Shown piece by piece: positions 51,905 through 60,667 of a DNA stretch of 64,000 nt. The notes beneath the pieces were generated by a model that was given only the letters and a program-made list of their open reading frames with translations, had not been told where the DNA came from and did not search any database. How positions within the stretch are numbered: position 1 is the first letter of the stretch; each line of letters starts with the position of its first letter. The stretch spans positions 6,138,001 to 6,202,000 of the forward strand of contig NZ_CP043450.1 in the NCBI RefSeq assembly GCF_003286415.2. The letters are read 5' to 3'. Made by a program: the position numbers and the translations under genes. This stretch comes from Mucilaginibacter rubeus (GTDB lineage Bacteria; Bacteroidota; Bacteroidia; Sphingobacteriales; Sphingobacteriaceae).

Positions 51905-52318
51905 ATGATCCGTGTACGGTCTAAAGTTGTACTGTTGGTTGCCCCACATGTAGTTGGGCTTGAGGTATTGCCTAATAACAAGGTTTTTAAACATATTTCA
52001 ACAACCGCGGCTATCTTTCCGGTCATACATGATATCAAACCCAACCTGCTCATACTCGATTACGACTATCTTGTTCAGGATATCGAAAAAATCCTTCGTC
52101 GCATAAGTTCAAACCCGGCATACAGAAACATTAAGATCTGTTGCTACAAAAACAAATGGCATTCTAAAATTGATCCTTTCCTGAAAACCTTAGGCGTTGA
52201 TCATATTTTTTACGCTGAAGACATGAAGCAGGAAGCCTCACGCAAAACCGCCTTTGAAGCCATTGGCGACGTTATAATGGATGGGACGTTTTTCAACTTA
52301 CTAAAACCGGTACATTAA
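51905..52318 (+). CDS. Receiver-like protein of unknown function
   Basis: From the ATG at 51905, 137 residues. The order of strands and helices resembles a response-regulator receiver domain: VVLLVAPHVVGLEV, then KPNLLILDYDYL with an aspartate at the phosphoacceptor position, and GVDHIFYAEDM. The early acidic pair of true receivers is missing, so phosphorylation is doubtful. There is no output domain and no histidine kinase nearby. Confidence 0.65.
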   Translation: MIRVRSKVVLLVAPHVVGLEVLPNNKVFKHISTTAAIFPVIHDIKPNLLILDYDYLVQDIEKILRRISSNPAYRNIKICCYKNKWHSKIDPFLKTLGVDHIFYAEDMKQEASRKTAFEAIGDVIMDGTFFNLLKPVH

Positions 52319-52337
52319 GAGCCGCGCTATTATTTCA

Positions 52338-52427
52338 TGTCATTGCGAGGAGGAACGACGAAGCAATCGCATACTATACAGAGCTACTCTGCTTCCGTGC
52401 GGTTGCTACGCTTCGCTCGCAATGACA
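52338..52427. repeat. 90-bp palindromic repeat, family A copy 2 (inverted)
   Basis: Same ends and length as the copy at 32937, in the opposite orientation (TGTCATTGCGAGGAGGAACG ... CGCTCGCAATGACA). It lies between the convergent receiver-like and dapF genes. Confidence 0.95.
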
Positions 52428-52491
52428 TAGTTTTTTGCCCCCGTTTTTCAACTCCAAAACTCTTGATTCCTGAATCTAACAGTCCTGATTC

Positions 52492-53277
52492 TTAAATAAC
52501 CACTTCTCCCTCAAAAACCTTAACAGCCGGACCTTCTAAGAAGATATCGGTAAAAGCTTTGCCATCATAATCAAAGCGGATATTGAGGTTACCTCCTAAT
52601 ACTTTTATAGGGGTGGTGATGTGCCCGGTTTGCTCGTTATGTTGGGCCATGGCTAATGCTACCGCTGTAACACCCGTACCGCAGGCAAAAGTTTCATCCT
52701 CTACCCCGCGCTCAAAAGTGCGTACAAAATAACCGTCTTCGGCAGGTTCAACAAAGTTTACATTGATGCCTTTTTCATGATAGGTTTCATTATTGCGGAT
52801 GGCATAGCCTTCGGTATACATATCGCGCTCGGCCAGGCCGTCAACCAGTTTTACATAGTGTGGCGAGCCGGTATTGAGCACGTAGGCTTCGGCATCTTTG
52901 CTAACATCGTTTACATCTGTCATTTGCAGGCTCACCCAATCACCTTCGTCTGAAATTTTGGCATAATGCGGACCATCAACGGCCAAAAATTCAGTCTCCG
53001 ACTCAATAACGCCTAAAAATTTGGCAAAAGCTACAATGCAACGTCCGCCATTGCCGCACATGCTGCTCGGCTGACCATCGGCATTGTAATAAACCATCTC
53101 AAAATCGTACCCTTCTTTATTCTGCAGCAGCATGAGGCCATCGCCCCCGATACCAAAACGGCGGTCGCAAAGGCTTGAAATTAGCTTAGGATTGTGATGA
53201 TCAACGCTGTTATCGCGATTGTCTATCAAAATAAAATCATTTCCGGCGCCCTGGTACTTATAAAAATGTAAATTCAC
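52492..53277 (-). CDS. dapF: Diaminopimelate epimerase
   Basis: A 261-residue enzyme converting LL- to meso-diaminopimelate in lysine and peptidoglycan synthesis. The two catalytic cysteines are in SSMCGNGGRC (Cys74) and TFACGTGVTA, and GAGNDFILID near the N-terminus is characteristic. It is complete and stands alone; a housekeeping gene. Confidence 0.97.
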   Translation of the reverse strand: MNLHFYKYQGAGNDFILIDNRDNSVDHHNPKLISSLCDRRFGIGGDGLMLLQNKEGYDFEMVYYNADGQPSSMCGNGGRCIVAFAKFLGVIESETEFLAVDGPHYAKISDEGDWVSLQMTDVNDVSKDAEAYVLNTGSPHYVKLVDGLAERDMYTEGYAIRNNETYHEKGINVNFVEPAEDGYFVRTFERGVEDETFACGTGVTAVALAMAQHNEQTGHITTPIKVLGGNLNIRFDYDGKAFTDIFLEGPAVKVFEGEVVI

Positions 53278-53394
53278 GTTATTATACTATTTAATGTCAG
53301 CTTATTAGTATTAGCAAAACCCATGCTAACAATCAAAAAAGCCAATGTTGATCTATTTAACAAATTTTAACATAAAACGCAATAACTTATCGTT

Positions 53395-53424
53395 GATTAT
53401 CTCGTCTATATGGTATTAAATTTG
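53395..53424 (+). promoter_or_regulatory. Promoter of the HtrA gene
   Basis: TTG at 53395-53397 and TAAATTTG at 53417-53424, spaced 19 bp, both agree with the Bacteroidota primary sigma consensus TTTG/TAnnTTTG. About 45 bp of leader precede the HtrA start codon. Confidence 0.7.
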
Positions 53425-53469
53425 ATTTGTAAAATAAGTAAACTTAATAATAAGAAAGGCAAATTATAA

Positions 53470-55005
53470 ATGAAAAAGATAGGTTTAACACTATTAACCG
53501 CTTTTGTTGGAGGGGCGATGGCCTTAGGGGTATACAAGGTTATCGAAAACAAGTACTCAGACAACATGAGCTTTGAGGACAAACAGAAAGTATATTTTAC
53601 CAGTAATCCGTCGGCCCCGGTATCATCAACCGGCGATCTGGATTTTACACAAGCAGCTGCCGTAGCTACCCCAGCGGTGGTTTACATCCGCACCACGTAT
53701 AGCAGCAAAGCCAGCGGTGGCGGTCAGGATCAGCTGGAGCAAATGTTTGGCGATATGTTTGGTCAGCGTTCGCGTCCGCAAGGTCCGCAAATGGCATCTG
53801 GTTCGGGCGTTATCATTTCGCCTGATGGCTATATCGTAACCAACAACCACGTGGTTGAAAAGGCCGACAAAATTACTGTTGCCACCAATGATCACCGTAC
53901 ATTTAGCGCCAAAGTTATCGGTACCGATCCAAGCACCGACCTGGCCCTGATTAAAGTAAGCGCTACCAACCTGCCTATTGTAAAATTAGGCAACAGCGAC
54001 GACGCTAAAGTTGGCGAATGGGTTTTAGCCGTTGGTAACCCTTTTAACTTAACTTCAACCGTTACAGCAGGTATCATTAGCGCTAAAGGCCGTAACATTG
54101 GCATCATAGGCAGCGAAGATAATTCGGACGAAAATCCGTTCGGCCGTACCCGTCAGCAAACAGCTCCAAAATTGAATAAAGCTATCGAGTCGTTTATTCA
54201 AACAGACGCGGCCATTAACCCTGGAAACAGCGGAGGCGCGTTGGTTAACACCCGTGGCGAGCTGATCGGTATTAACGCCGCTATTGCTTCACACACCGGC
54301 TCATACGAAGGTTATGGTTTTGCTATCCCGGTTAACCTGGCTAAAAAAGTATTGAACGATATCAAAAAATTCGGTACTGTGAAACGCGGTTTTGTAGGTG
54401 TTACTTTCACCGAACTTAACCCGGATGTAGCCCAGAAACTTGACGTAACAACCACCAACGGTTTATACGTTAACGATCTGGTACCGGGCGGTGGCGCCGA
54501 ACAGGCTGGTTTAAAGAAAGGCGATATCATTGTTAAAGTTGAAGGTCAGCAGGTTTATGAATCATCCGACTTGCAGGAACGCGTAGGCCGTTTGCAACCT
54601 GGCGACAAGATTAACGTCACCGTATTGCGCGATGGCAAGGATAAAGATTTCGCGGTAACTCTTAAAGGCGACGCGGCACCGGCAACTAACCGTACTACAG
54701 CCACATCTAAATCGGCCGAAGAGCTGTTTAACAAACTGGGCGCAAGCTTCCACGCTTTAACCCCGGCCGAAAAAGCAAAACTGCATGTTAACGGTGGTGT
54801 ACTGGTAACCCAGGTACGCGAAGGTGGCTTATTTGATGCTGCCGAAATTCCTGAAGGTGTGGTGATCACCAGCATCAATAAAATAGCTATCGGCAGTATT
54901 GATGATATTGACAGGGCAATTGTAAAACCGATACAAGGCAACATTATTATTGCCGGTATCTACCCTGATGGTTCGCACTTCAGCAGCGCGTTCCCGGCGC
55001 AATAA
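53470..55005 (+). CDS. Do family serine endopeptidase (DegP/HtrA)
   Basis: A 511-residue periplasmic protease/chaperone. An N-terminal signal-anchor (MKKIGLTLLTAFVGGAMALGV) precedes a trypsin-like domain with His127 (TNNHVV), Asp157 (STDLALIK) and Ser254 (GNSGGALV), then PDZ1 (about 310-400) and a diverged PDZ2 (about 420-505). It degrades or refolds misfolded envelope proteins. It has its own promoter and terminator, so is monocistronic. Confidence 0.96.
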   Translation: MKKIGLTLLTAFVGGAMALGVYKVIENKYSDNMSFEDKQKVYFTSNPSAPVSSTGDLDFTQAAAVATPAVVYIRTTYSSKASGGGQDQLEQMFGDMFGQRSRPQGPQMASGSGVIISPDGYIVTNNHVVEKADKITVATNDHRTFSAKVIGTDPSTDLALIKVSATNLPIVKLGNSDDAKVGEWVLAVGNPFNLTSTVTAGIISAKGRNIGIIGSEDNSDENPFGRTRQQTAPKLNKAIESFIQTDAAINPGNSGGALVNTRGELIGINAAIASHTGSYEGYGFAIPVNLAKKVLNDIKKFGTVKRGFVGVTFTELNPDVAQKLDVTTTNGLYVNDLVPGGGAEQAGLKKGDIIVKVEGQQVYESSDLQERVGRLQPGDKINVTVLRDGKDKDFAVTLKGDAAPATNRTTATSKSAEELFNKLGASFHALTPAEKAKLHVNGGVLVTQVREGGLFDAAEIPEGVVITSINKIAIGSIDDIDRAIVKPIQGNIIIAGIYPDGSHFSSAFPAQ

Positions 55006-55029
55006 GTTTTTTAAGTGATTTTATATATG

Positions 55030-55066
55030 AAGCCCCGGTTCTTTTAGGATCGGGGCTTTCTTTTTA
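55030..55066 (+). terminator. Terminator of the HtrA gene
   Basis: AAGCCCCG (55030-55037) and CGGGGCTT (55051-55058), followed by TCTTTTTAT. It lies 25 bp after the HtrA stop codon. Confidence 0.85.
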
Positions 55067-55093
55067 TAGAGATTTATAAAAAGCGTGGCCTTG

Positions 55094-55140
55094 CGCGACT
55101 CCCCTCTTGAGAGGGGCGGAGGGGTGTGTTTCTGCGATAG
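55094..55140. repeat. Palindromic repeat family C, partial copy
   Basis: GACTCCCCTCTTGAGAGGGG then GGAGGGGTGTGTTTCTGCGAT, matching one half of the element at 43771. The other half is missing. Confidence 0.8.
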
Positions 55141-55433
55141 TCAACCCGCTTCTTTGTTGGTTTTGGAGGATGGTTGAAATTCTCGGAGTTTTAACTTACA
55201 TCGTCCGCTCTTGGCCGCGGAGGCCAGTTACTTTACCTTAGATGCAAAGTAACCAAACATCAAGACAAAAAAATGCTTCCCCCCACAGGCTATACTCCCA
55301 GGCCCGCTTTTTTGTCGGGCCGGCGCGCTTTTGTTTTGGGGATAATAATGCCTTCTGTTCTTTATAAACTTTACGGTCTTGCTTCCTGACTCTTGCCGTC
55401 TTGTTTCTTCTTCCAAACTCATATCTTAGAAAC
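55141..55433. repeat. Repeat-rich intergenic DNA (family E)
   Basis: No gene was found. From about 55196 the sequence has a CTTGGCCGCGGAGGCCAG hairpin, GTTACTTT...AAAGTAAC (about 55229-55253) followed by CAAGACAAAAAAATGC, and GCCCGCTTTTTTGTCGGGC. A similar run with a different spacer is seen at 60276-60400. These look like degenerate interspersed repeats. Confidence 0.5.
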
Positions 55434-55817
55434 GTGATTAAAGTAACCTGCGCTATTATTGTTAATGCCGACGGACTCGTTCTCGCTGCCCAGCGAAACG
55501 CAACCATGAGCCTGCCGCTAAAGTGGGAATTCCCCGGCGGTAAAATTGAACCCGGCGAAACCGCCGAAGCCTGCCTCATCCGCGAGATTAAAGAAGAGCT
55601 TCATGTGGATATTGAGATTGTAGCACCCCTACCCGCTAACACACATCAGTATCCTAATGTGACCATACAACTGATCCCTTTTGTTTGTAGAATTACCTCT
55701 GGCGAGATTATTCTTAAAGAGCATCTTGATTTTAAATGGGTTGCTAAAGATGAATTGTTAGCTTTGGATTGGGCGGAGGCGGATGTGGCAATTGTTAAAT
55801 ATTATATGGAGAGTTAA
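55434..55817 (+). CDS. Nudix hydrolase (MutT-like), GTG start
   Basis: A 127-residue Nudix protein. The Nudix box GGKIEPGETAEACLIREIKEEL fits GX5EX7REUXEEXGU. The size, single domain and LKWEFPGG lead-in are those of 8-oxo-dGTP diphosphatases and related enzymes. The GTG at 55434 is preferred because it starts right before the first strand (IKVTCAIIV); a TTG 11 codons upstream has no domain content. Confidence 0.88.
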   Translation: MIKVTCAIIVNADGLVLAAQRNATMSLPLKWEFPGGKIEPGETAEACLIREIKEELHVDIEIVAPLPANTHQYPNVTIQLIPFVCRITSGEIILKEHLDFKWVAKDELLALDWAEADVAIVKYYMES

Positions 55818-55994
55818 GTTTCTCTTTTCTTTCCATTTATTTTTCTACATTTACAATCTATATAATTCACATAGACATAGTAGTATTTAATTAATCAAAC
55901 AAAATAATGCAAAGGCATAGGGGTAAAAGTTTAGAGTGTTGTAATAAAGTAAACGCGTTAAAAGCTTTATTCAATCACTTTAAAATAATTACCC

Positions 55995-56678
55995 ATGATA
56001 CCCGCTTTAATAATTTGGTTATTTAAAAAATATATCCGGCCTGCCCTCCAAAACAAAACTTTCCCAACGTTAAATGTATTCGGTCCGCTCAAATGGGCTG
56101 CTATGGTTGTGGCTTTATTGTGCCTTGCTGTGGGAGCCTTGGCGCAGGAACAAACAGTTAAGTACAACGTGCTGCACAGCGGCAAGGTGGTTGGCCACAT
56201 GAACCTGTACCAAAAACACCAGGGCGATGAGCTATACCTCAAAATGATCTCCGAGGTAAAAATGCGCTTCATTTTCAGCGTTAAGGTTGATATCCAGGAA
56301 GAGAGCACTTTTAATAATGGCAAGCTCATCAGTTCGCAGGTATGCCGTAATGTTAACGGAACTGAGAAGTGTAATCGCCAAACTAAAGCCATCGCTTCAG
56401 GCTACCAAACCATCGCCGAAGGCAAATGCGGCAAGACTGTTGATCAAAAACAAATTGCCGCCAACCTGATGCTGCTCTACTGCCGCGAACCCGAAAACCA
56501 GGCTCAGGTATATTCTGATAATTTTCAGCAGTTTTTGCAGGTTAAACAGGTAAGTCCGCATGTATACCGGATAGACTTGCCCGATGGTAACTACAATTTC
56601 TACAGCTATACCAACGGTGTGTGCAGTAAGGTTGACATTCACCACACGTTGTACACCATCCAGATCCAGCTGGCCTGA
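55995..56678 (+). CDS. DUF6134 family exported protein
   Basis: A 227-residue protein with an unusually long N-terminal region before the export helix (WAAMVVALLCLAVGALAQ, about residues 34-51). The mature part is beta-rich (VKYNVLHSGKVVGHMNLYQKH), with a lone CREPENQAQVY segment and the end NYNFYSYTNGVCSKVDI, as in DUF6134. It precedes the sigma factor gene by 23 bp and may be cotranscribed. A shorter start inside the N-terminal region is possible. Confidence 0.8.
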   Translation: MIPALIIWLFKKYIRPALQNKTFPTLNVFGPLKWAAMVVALLCLAVGALAQEQTVKYNVLHSGKVVGHMNLYQKHQGDELYLKMISEVKMRFIFSVKVDIQEESTFNNGKLISSQVCRNVNGTEKCNRQTKAIASGYQTIAEGKCGKTVDQKQIAANLMLLYCREPENQAQVYSDNFQQFLQVKQVSPHVYRIDLPDGNYNFYSYTNGVCSKVDIHHTLYTIQIQLA

Positions 56679-56701
56679 TTGATTTTTAACATTTGGGCTC
56701 T

Positions 56702-57340
56702 ATGAATTTAACGGCCAAACAAGCTATCTTTAGCGCTAACATCTCCCCTCTTAAAGTGGAATATAGCGATAGCACGGCCATTGGTTTAATTAAACAGGGA
56801 AGCCAGAAGGCTTTTGAGCGACTTTTTAAAGATCACTTTAAAAGCCTGCACGCCTATGCCTACACTTTTTTAAAGGATGATGAAATGGCCGAAGAGGTAG
56901 TACAAAATGTTTTTTGCCGCATTTGGGAAAAACGCGATCAGCTTAAAACCGATGGTAGTATCAAGGCTTACCTGTACCGCTCGGTACATAACGAAAGTTT
57001 GAACTACTTAAAACACCAGAAGGTACGTGCCAATTTCGGCGTTTATTATGCCGATGAAATGGAGCAGGCAGGCAACGATGATTCGGCTTCAAAAAAACTG
57101 CTCACGGCCGAACTGCAAAAGCATATAGAAAAAGCCCTAAGCGAGCTGCCCGAGCAGTGCCGCATCATTTTTCAGCTAAGCAGGTTTGAGCAACTTAAGT
57201 ACCGGCAAATTGCCGATCAGATGGGGCTTTCGATCAAAACCATCGAAAACCAGATGGGCAAGGCGCTACGGGTAATGCGCCAAAAACTGGCGGAGTTTTT
57301 ACCCATTATTTTATTGTTATTTATTAATTGGTTTGTATGA
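56702..57340 (+). CDS. ECF RNA polymerase sigma factor
   Basis: From the ATG at 56702, 212 residues. Sigma-70 region 2 (about 35-105, FKSLHAYAYTFLKDDEMAEEVVQNVFCRIWEK) and region 4 (about 140-200, LPEQCRIIFQLSRFEQLKYRQIADQMGLSIKTIENQMGKAL) are present, with a hydrophobic tail. It is of the Bacteroidetes family-1 ECF type that works with FecR anti-sigma factors. Its stop overlaps the FecR start (ATGA). Confidence 0.94.
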   Translation: MNLTAKQAIFSANISPLKVEYSDSTAIGLIKQGSQKAFERLFKDHFKSLHAYAYTFLKDDEMAEEVVQNVFCRIWEKRDQLKTDGSIKAYLYRSVHNESLNYLKHQKVRANFGVYYADEMEQAGNDDSASKKLLTAELQKHIEKALSELPEQCRIIFQLSRFEQLKYRQIADQMGLSIKTIENQMGKALRVMRQKLAEFLPIILLLFINWFV

Positions 57341-58332
57341 GCTATACCGGTATGCCCATAGATGATGATTTGCTGGTGAAATACCTGGTTGGCGAAGCTA
57401 CGCCTGCCGAGGCGGAAGCTATACAGAACTGGATTGTCGCGTCGCCTGCTAACAGGCAGGAGTTTGATAATTTTAAACTGATTTGGGATGAGAGCCAGCA
57501 TATCGCCTCTACCAAAGCCTTGGATGAAGATGCCGCCTATCTCCGCCTGCAAAAAAGGCTAAACAACACAACACCGAACGTTGAAGCGCGATCAGCGCAA
57601 GTCCGCAAAATGAAACCCAGCTGGTGGCTTGGCATAGCGGCATCGTTATTATTGATTTGTACCGTGGCCTGGCTAACAATCAGCCATTATTACGATAACC
57701 GTGCTATTGCTTTTGTTAAGATAGATAGCGAAGCTAAAACCCGTATGCAAACCCTGCCCGATGGTTCGGTAGTTACACTGAACAGTCACAGTACCCTTAT
57801 TTACCCGGAAAAGTTTACAGGTACCATCCGTCCGGTTACCATGCTGGGCGAGGCGTTCTTCAAGGTAACGCCAGATAAAACAAAACCTTTTATAATTAAG
57901 GTGAACGGCGTAACGGTTAGGGTGGTTGGCACGTCATTCAATGTGAAAAGCCGCGATGATAAAACGCAGGTAATTGTGGAAACAGGCATTGTTAACGTTA
58001 GCGAGAAGAGCAAGAATGTAAACCTTAACCCCGGCGAAAAGGTATTAGTTACCAAAAAGGACGGCTTACAGGCCAAGGAGATTATTAAAGGGCGTTTGTA
58101 TAACTATTATGCAACTCACGAACTGGTTTGCGACGAAACCCCGCTGCATGAGCTGGTAGGTTCGCTGAATGAGATTTACGGATCACATATTGTTATCGGC
58201 AACAAGGCTATTAATAACCTGCCTATTACCACGGTGTTCAAAGATCAGTCGTTAGATGAAACGTTGCTGGTGATTTCTGAGACCTTTAAGATTAAAGTGG
58301 AGCACGGTAAAAAGGGGATTGTGTTGAAGTAA
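57337..58332 (+). CDS. FecR-type anti-sigma factor with DUF4974
   Basis: From the ATG at 57337, 331 residues. A cytoplasmic N-terminal sigma-binding part (about 1-85), one transmembrane helix (WWLGIAASLLLICTVAWLTI), a periplasmic FecR domain (about 130-225, with TRMQTLPDGSVVTLNSHSTL and VRVVGTSFNVKSR) and a C-terminal DUF4974 domain (about 260-331). It holds the sigma factor inactive until an outer-membrane signal arrives, here probably from the STN protein encoded next. Confidence 0.94.
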   Translation: MSYTGMPIDDDLLVKYLVGEATPAEAEAIQNWIVASPANRQEFDNFKLIWDESQHIASTKALDEDAAYLRLQKRLNNTTPNVEARSAQVRKMKPSWWLGIAASLLLICTVAWLTISHYYDNRAIAFVKIDSEAKTRMQTLPDGSVVTLNSHSTLIYPEKFTGTIRPVTMLGEAFFKVTPDKTKPFIIKVNGVTVRVVGTSFNVKSRDDKTQVIVETGIVNVSEKSKNVNLNPGEKVLVTKKDGLQAKEIIKGRLYNYYATHELVCDETPLHELVGSLNEIYGSHIVIGNKAINNLPITTVFKDQSLDETLLVISETFKIKVEHGKKGIVLK

Positions 58333-58373
58333 GCACTGCACTATAAATAGAAACGGGCATTACTATAAAACCA

Positions 58374-58463
58374 TGTCATTGCGAGCGAAGCGTGGCAATC
58401 GCACGGCAGCAGGGCCGCTCTGTATAGCATGCGATTGCTTCGTCGTTCCTCCTCGCAATGACA
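58374..58463. repeat. 90-bp palindromic repeat, family A copy 3
   Basis: Near-identical to the copy at 32937 and in the same orientation. It separates the anti-sigma gene from the STN gene. Confidence 0.95.
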
Positions 58464-58478
58464 TAATTTTAGATATTT

Positions 58479-60233
58479 ATGTTGTATAAACTACATCGTT
58501 ACCTAAACTATACCTGTTGCCTGCTCCTCCTCACGGCCTTAACCGCCCATGCCGATTCTATCCTATCAAAAAACATATCCGTCCATGTAACCGAAATGCG
58601 CCTGGGAACGGTGCTTAAAACCATCGAACAAAAAGGGAATTTTTACTTCTCGTACAATAGCAGTATCGTAAAAACAGATAGCCTGGTTACCGTTAATGCC
58701 GATAACTGGACGATAAAGGAAGTGCTGGACCATATGCTCAGCTACCGGTTTGAATACCGCGAGACGAAGAATTTCATCATCCTGAGATATGCGCCCCTCC
58801 AACTCACCATAGTTACCGACAAAGCCGCAACCGAGGGCGATAGCTATAGCATCAGCGGTACGGTTACCGATGAACAGACCGGCTACAAACTACCGAACGC
58901 CAGCGTGTACTCGCACGAACAATTGCAATCGGTACTCACTGATAAAGAGGGCCATTTTGATATGACGCTCCGCAACGAAGGTCAGCCAATCACCCTCACC
59001 ATCAGCAGGCAGTTTTATAAAGATACCACGGTTACTTTCCTGGCAGATGTTAATGTAAGAAGTACCGATACTACCCTGAAGAAAAAACGCAGCCTGTTGG
59101 GTTATATACTAAGCGATGATTATTCGGGCGTTGAAAATACTGCACTGGGCAAGCTATTCCTCTCCACCAAACAACAGATCCAGGCTGCTAATCTCGGCGG
59201 ACTGATTGCGCAGGCGCCATTCCAGGCTTCGGCCATACCGGGTGTAAGTACTCACGGCAATTTCAGCGGACAGGTGGTAAACGTTGTTTCCCTAAACGCG
59301 GTTGGCGGGTATAATGCCGGTGTAGATGGTTTTGAAATGGGTATCATTTTCAATTTAGATAAAGGTGATGTTGGTGCGGTACAAATAGCTGGGATTTTTA
59401 ACGTTGTCGGCGGCTCTGTCAATGGCATCCAGGTTGGTGGTTTATACAACAATGTATTAGGCAATATGCGGGGCATTCAACTGGCGCTGCTGCATAACAG
59501 CGTAAAACAAAACATGAATGGTTTGCAGCTATCGGCACTATATAATCATACCCGGGGCTCAGTCCGGGGGATTCAGCTAGGGGCGATAGGTAACATCGCC
59601 GGTAAAAACTCCGACGCGCTGCAGATTGGCGGCATTGGTAATATCGCCCAACAAAAGTTTGGCGGGCTGCAGGTGGCGGGCTTGTTCAATTATGCCAAAC
59701 ATCTTAGCGGCGTACAGCTTGCGTTGGTGAACATTGCCGATACTTCGTCTGGGTTTAGTATTGGTCTGCTGAATATTATCAATAGCGGTTACCACAAACT
59801 GGCTATCTCCACCAACGAAACGCAGAATATCAACCTCACCTTTAAAAATGGCAATAATAAGCTATACACCATTTGGCAGGGTGGTATGCGGGTGGATGAG
59901 AACAGCAAACTCTATTCATTCGGATTAGGCTTCGGCCGGGAATTTGGGTTAGGCCAGCATCTGGCTATCAATACCGAAATCGGTTCAAGTTATCTGTACC
60001 AGGGCACATGGTTAAAAACCAATCAGCTTAACAAATTCAACCTGGATTTTACTTACAAGGTAAGCCGCAAGTTTTCCATTTTCGCCGGACCATCATTAAA
60101 TTTCCTGTATTCAGATCAGCGCAGTCCGGTTGATGGCTATGCTTATGTCCGGGACCTGCACCATTCTTTTATCCGTGATAATCGTAACTGGACTGGTTGG
60201 GTTGGATGGAGTTTCGGGATTAATCTGTTTTAA
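58479..60233 (+). CDS. STN and carboxypeptidase-like domain protein with LA_2272-type surface repeats
   Basis: A 584-residue exported protein. Signal peptide ends LTAHA; an STN domain (about 30-105, MRLGTVLKTIEQKGNFYFSY) and a carboxypeptidase regulatory domain (about 122-205, YSISGTVTDEQTGYKLPNASV) follow. Then come about ten repeats of the form G-x-Q-[IVL]-[AG]-x-x-x-N (residues 270-430, such as GIQVGGLYN, GLQLSALYN), as in LA_2272 surface proteins, and a beta-rich C-terminus. There is no TonB plug or receptor barrel. STN domains signal to FecR, so it may be the signal receptor for the sigma pair upstream. Confidence 0.82.
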   Translation: MLYKLHRYLNYTCCLLLLTALTAHADSILSKNISVHVTEMRLGTVLKTIEQKGNFYFSYNSSIVKTDSLVTVNADNWTIKEVLDHMLSYRFEYRETKNFIILRYAPLQLTIVTDKAATEGDSYSISGTVTDEQTGYKLPNASVYSHEQLQSVLTDKEGHFDMTLRNEGQPITLTISRQFYKDTTVTFLADVNVRSTDTTLKKKRSLLGYILSDDYSGVENTALGKLFLSTKQQIQAANLGGLIAQAPFQASAIPGVSTHGNFSGQVVNVVSLNAVGGYNAGVDGFEMGIIFNLDKGDVGAVQIAGIFNVVGGSVNGIQVGGLYNNVLGNMRGIQLALLHNSVKQNMNGLQLSALYNHTRGSVRGIQLGAIGNIAGKNSDALQIGGIGNIAQQKFGGLQVAGLFNYAKHLSGVQLALVNIADTSSGFSIGLLNIINSGYHKLAISTNETQNINLTFKNGNNKLYTIWQGGMRVDENSKLYSFGLGFGREFGLGQHLAINTEIGSSYLYQGTWLKTNQLNKFNLDFTYKVSRKFSIFAGPSLNFLYSDQRSPVDGYAYVRDLHHSFIRDNRNWTGWVGWSFGINLF

Positions 60234-60667
60234 AGTACCCTTTATTGTATTTAACAATCATTGGCCCGCTCAATCGCCGCGGGAGGGCTTTGTTCTTTTT
60301 CTTGATAAAAAGAACCAAAAATCAAGTCAGCAGATAGGCTTCTTTGCCGCACAGGCCTTTACCCCGCAAAGCGAACAGAACCACGGGCTGCAATTATTTT
60401 GCCCAGCTTCGCTCGCTCATAGCCCTCCTCTTCTGCAAAAACTTGCGATGCCCCTGCAGCCGCGCAAGCCACCATCGTTCTGCCCGCTTTCGCCCGAAGC
60501 TTACCTGCTGACGGAGTTGGGGAAAGAAACAAGACTATTAGAGTCAGGAAGCAACACGATAAGCCATCAAAACCATGTCATTGCGAGGAACGAAGCAACC
60601 GCACGGAAGCACAGCTGCCCAGTTTATTTACAACGGGGTGTTTGTAGCCTACTCAGGTACCCTAATT
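60234..60667. repeat. Repeat-rich intergenic DNA
   Basis: No convincing gene lies in these 434 bp. From 60290 there is TTGTTCTTTTTCTTGATAAA with AAGAACCAAAAATCAAGTC, a common Bacteroidota intergenic repeat pattern, then GC-rich blocks up to about 60520. A family A fragment is at 60576. Confidence 0.5.
60576..60612. repeat. Fragment of palindromic repeat family A
   Basis: TGTCATTGCGAGGAACGAAG followed by CAACCGCACGGAAGCAC, the left third of the 90-bp unit. The right end is missing, so it is a truncated copy. Confidence 0.8.
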
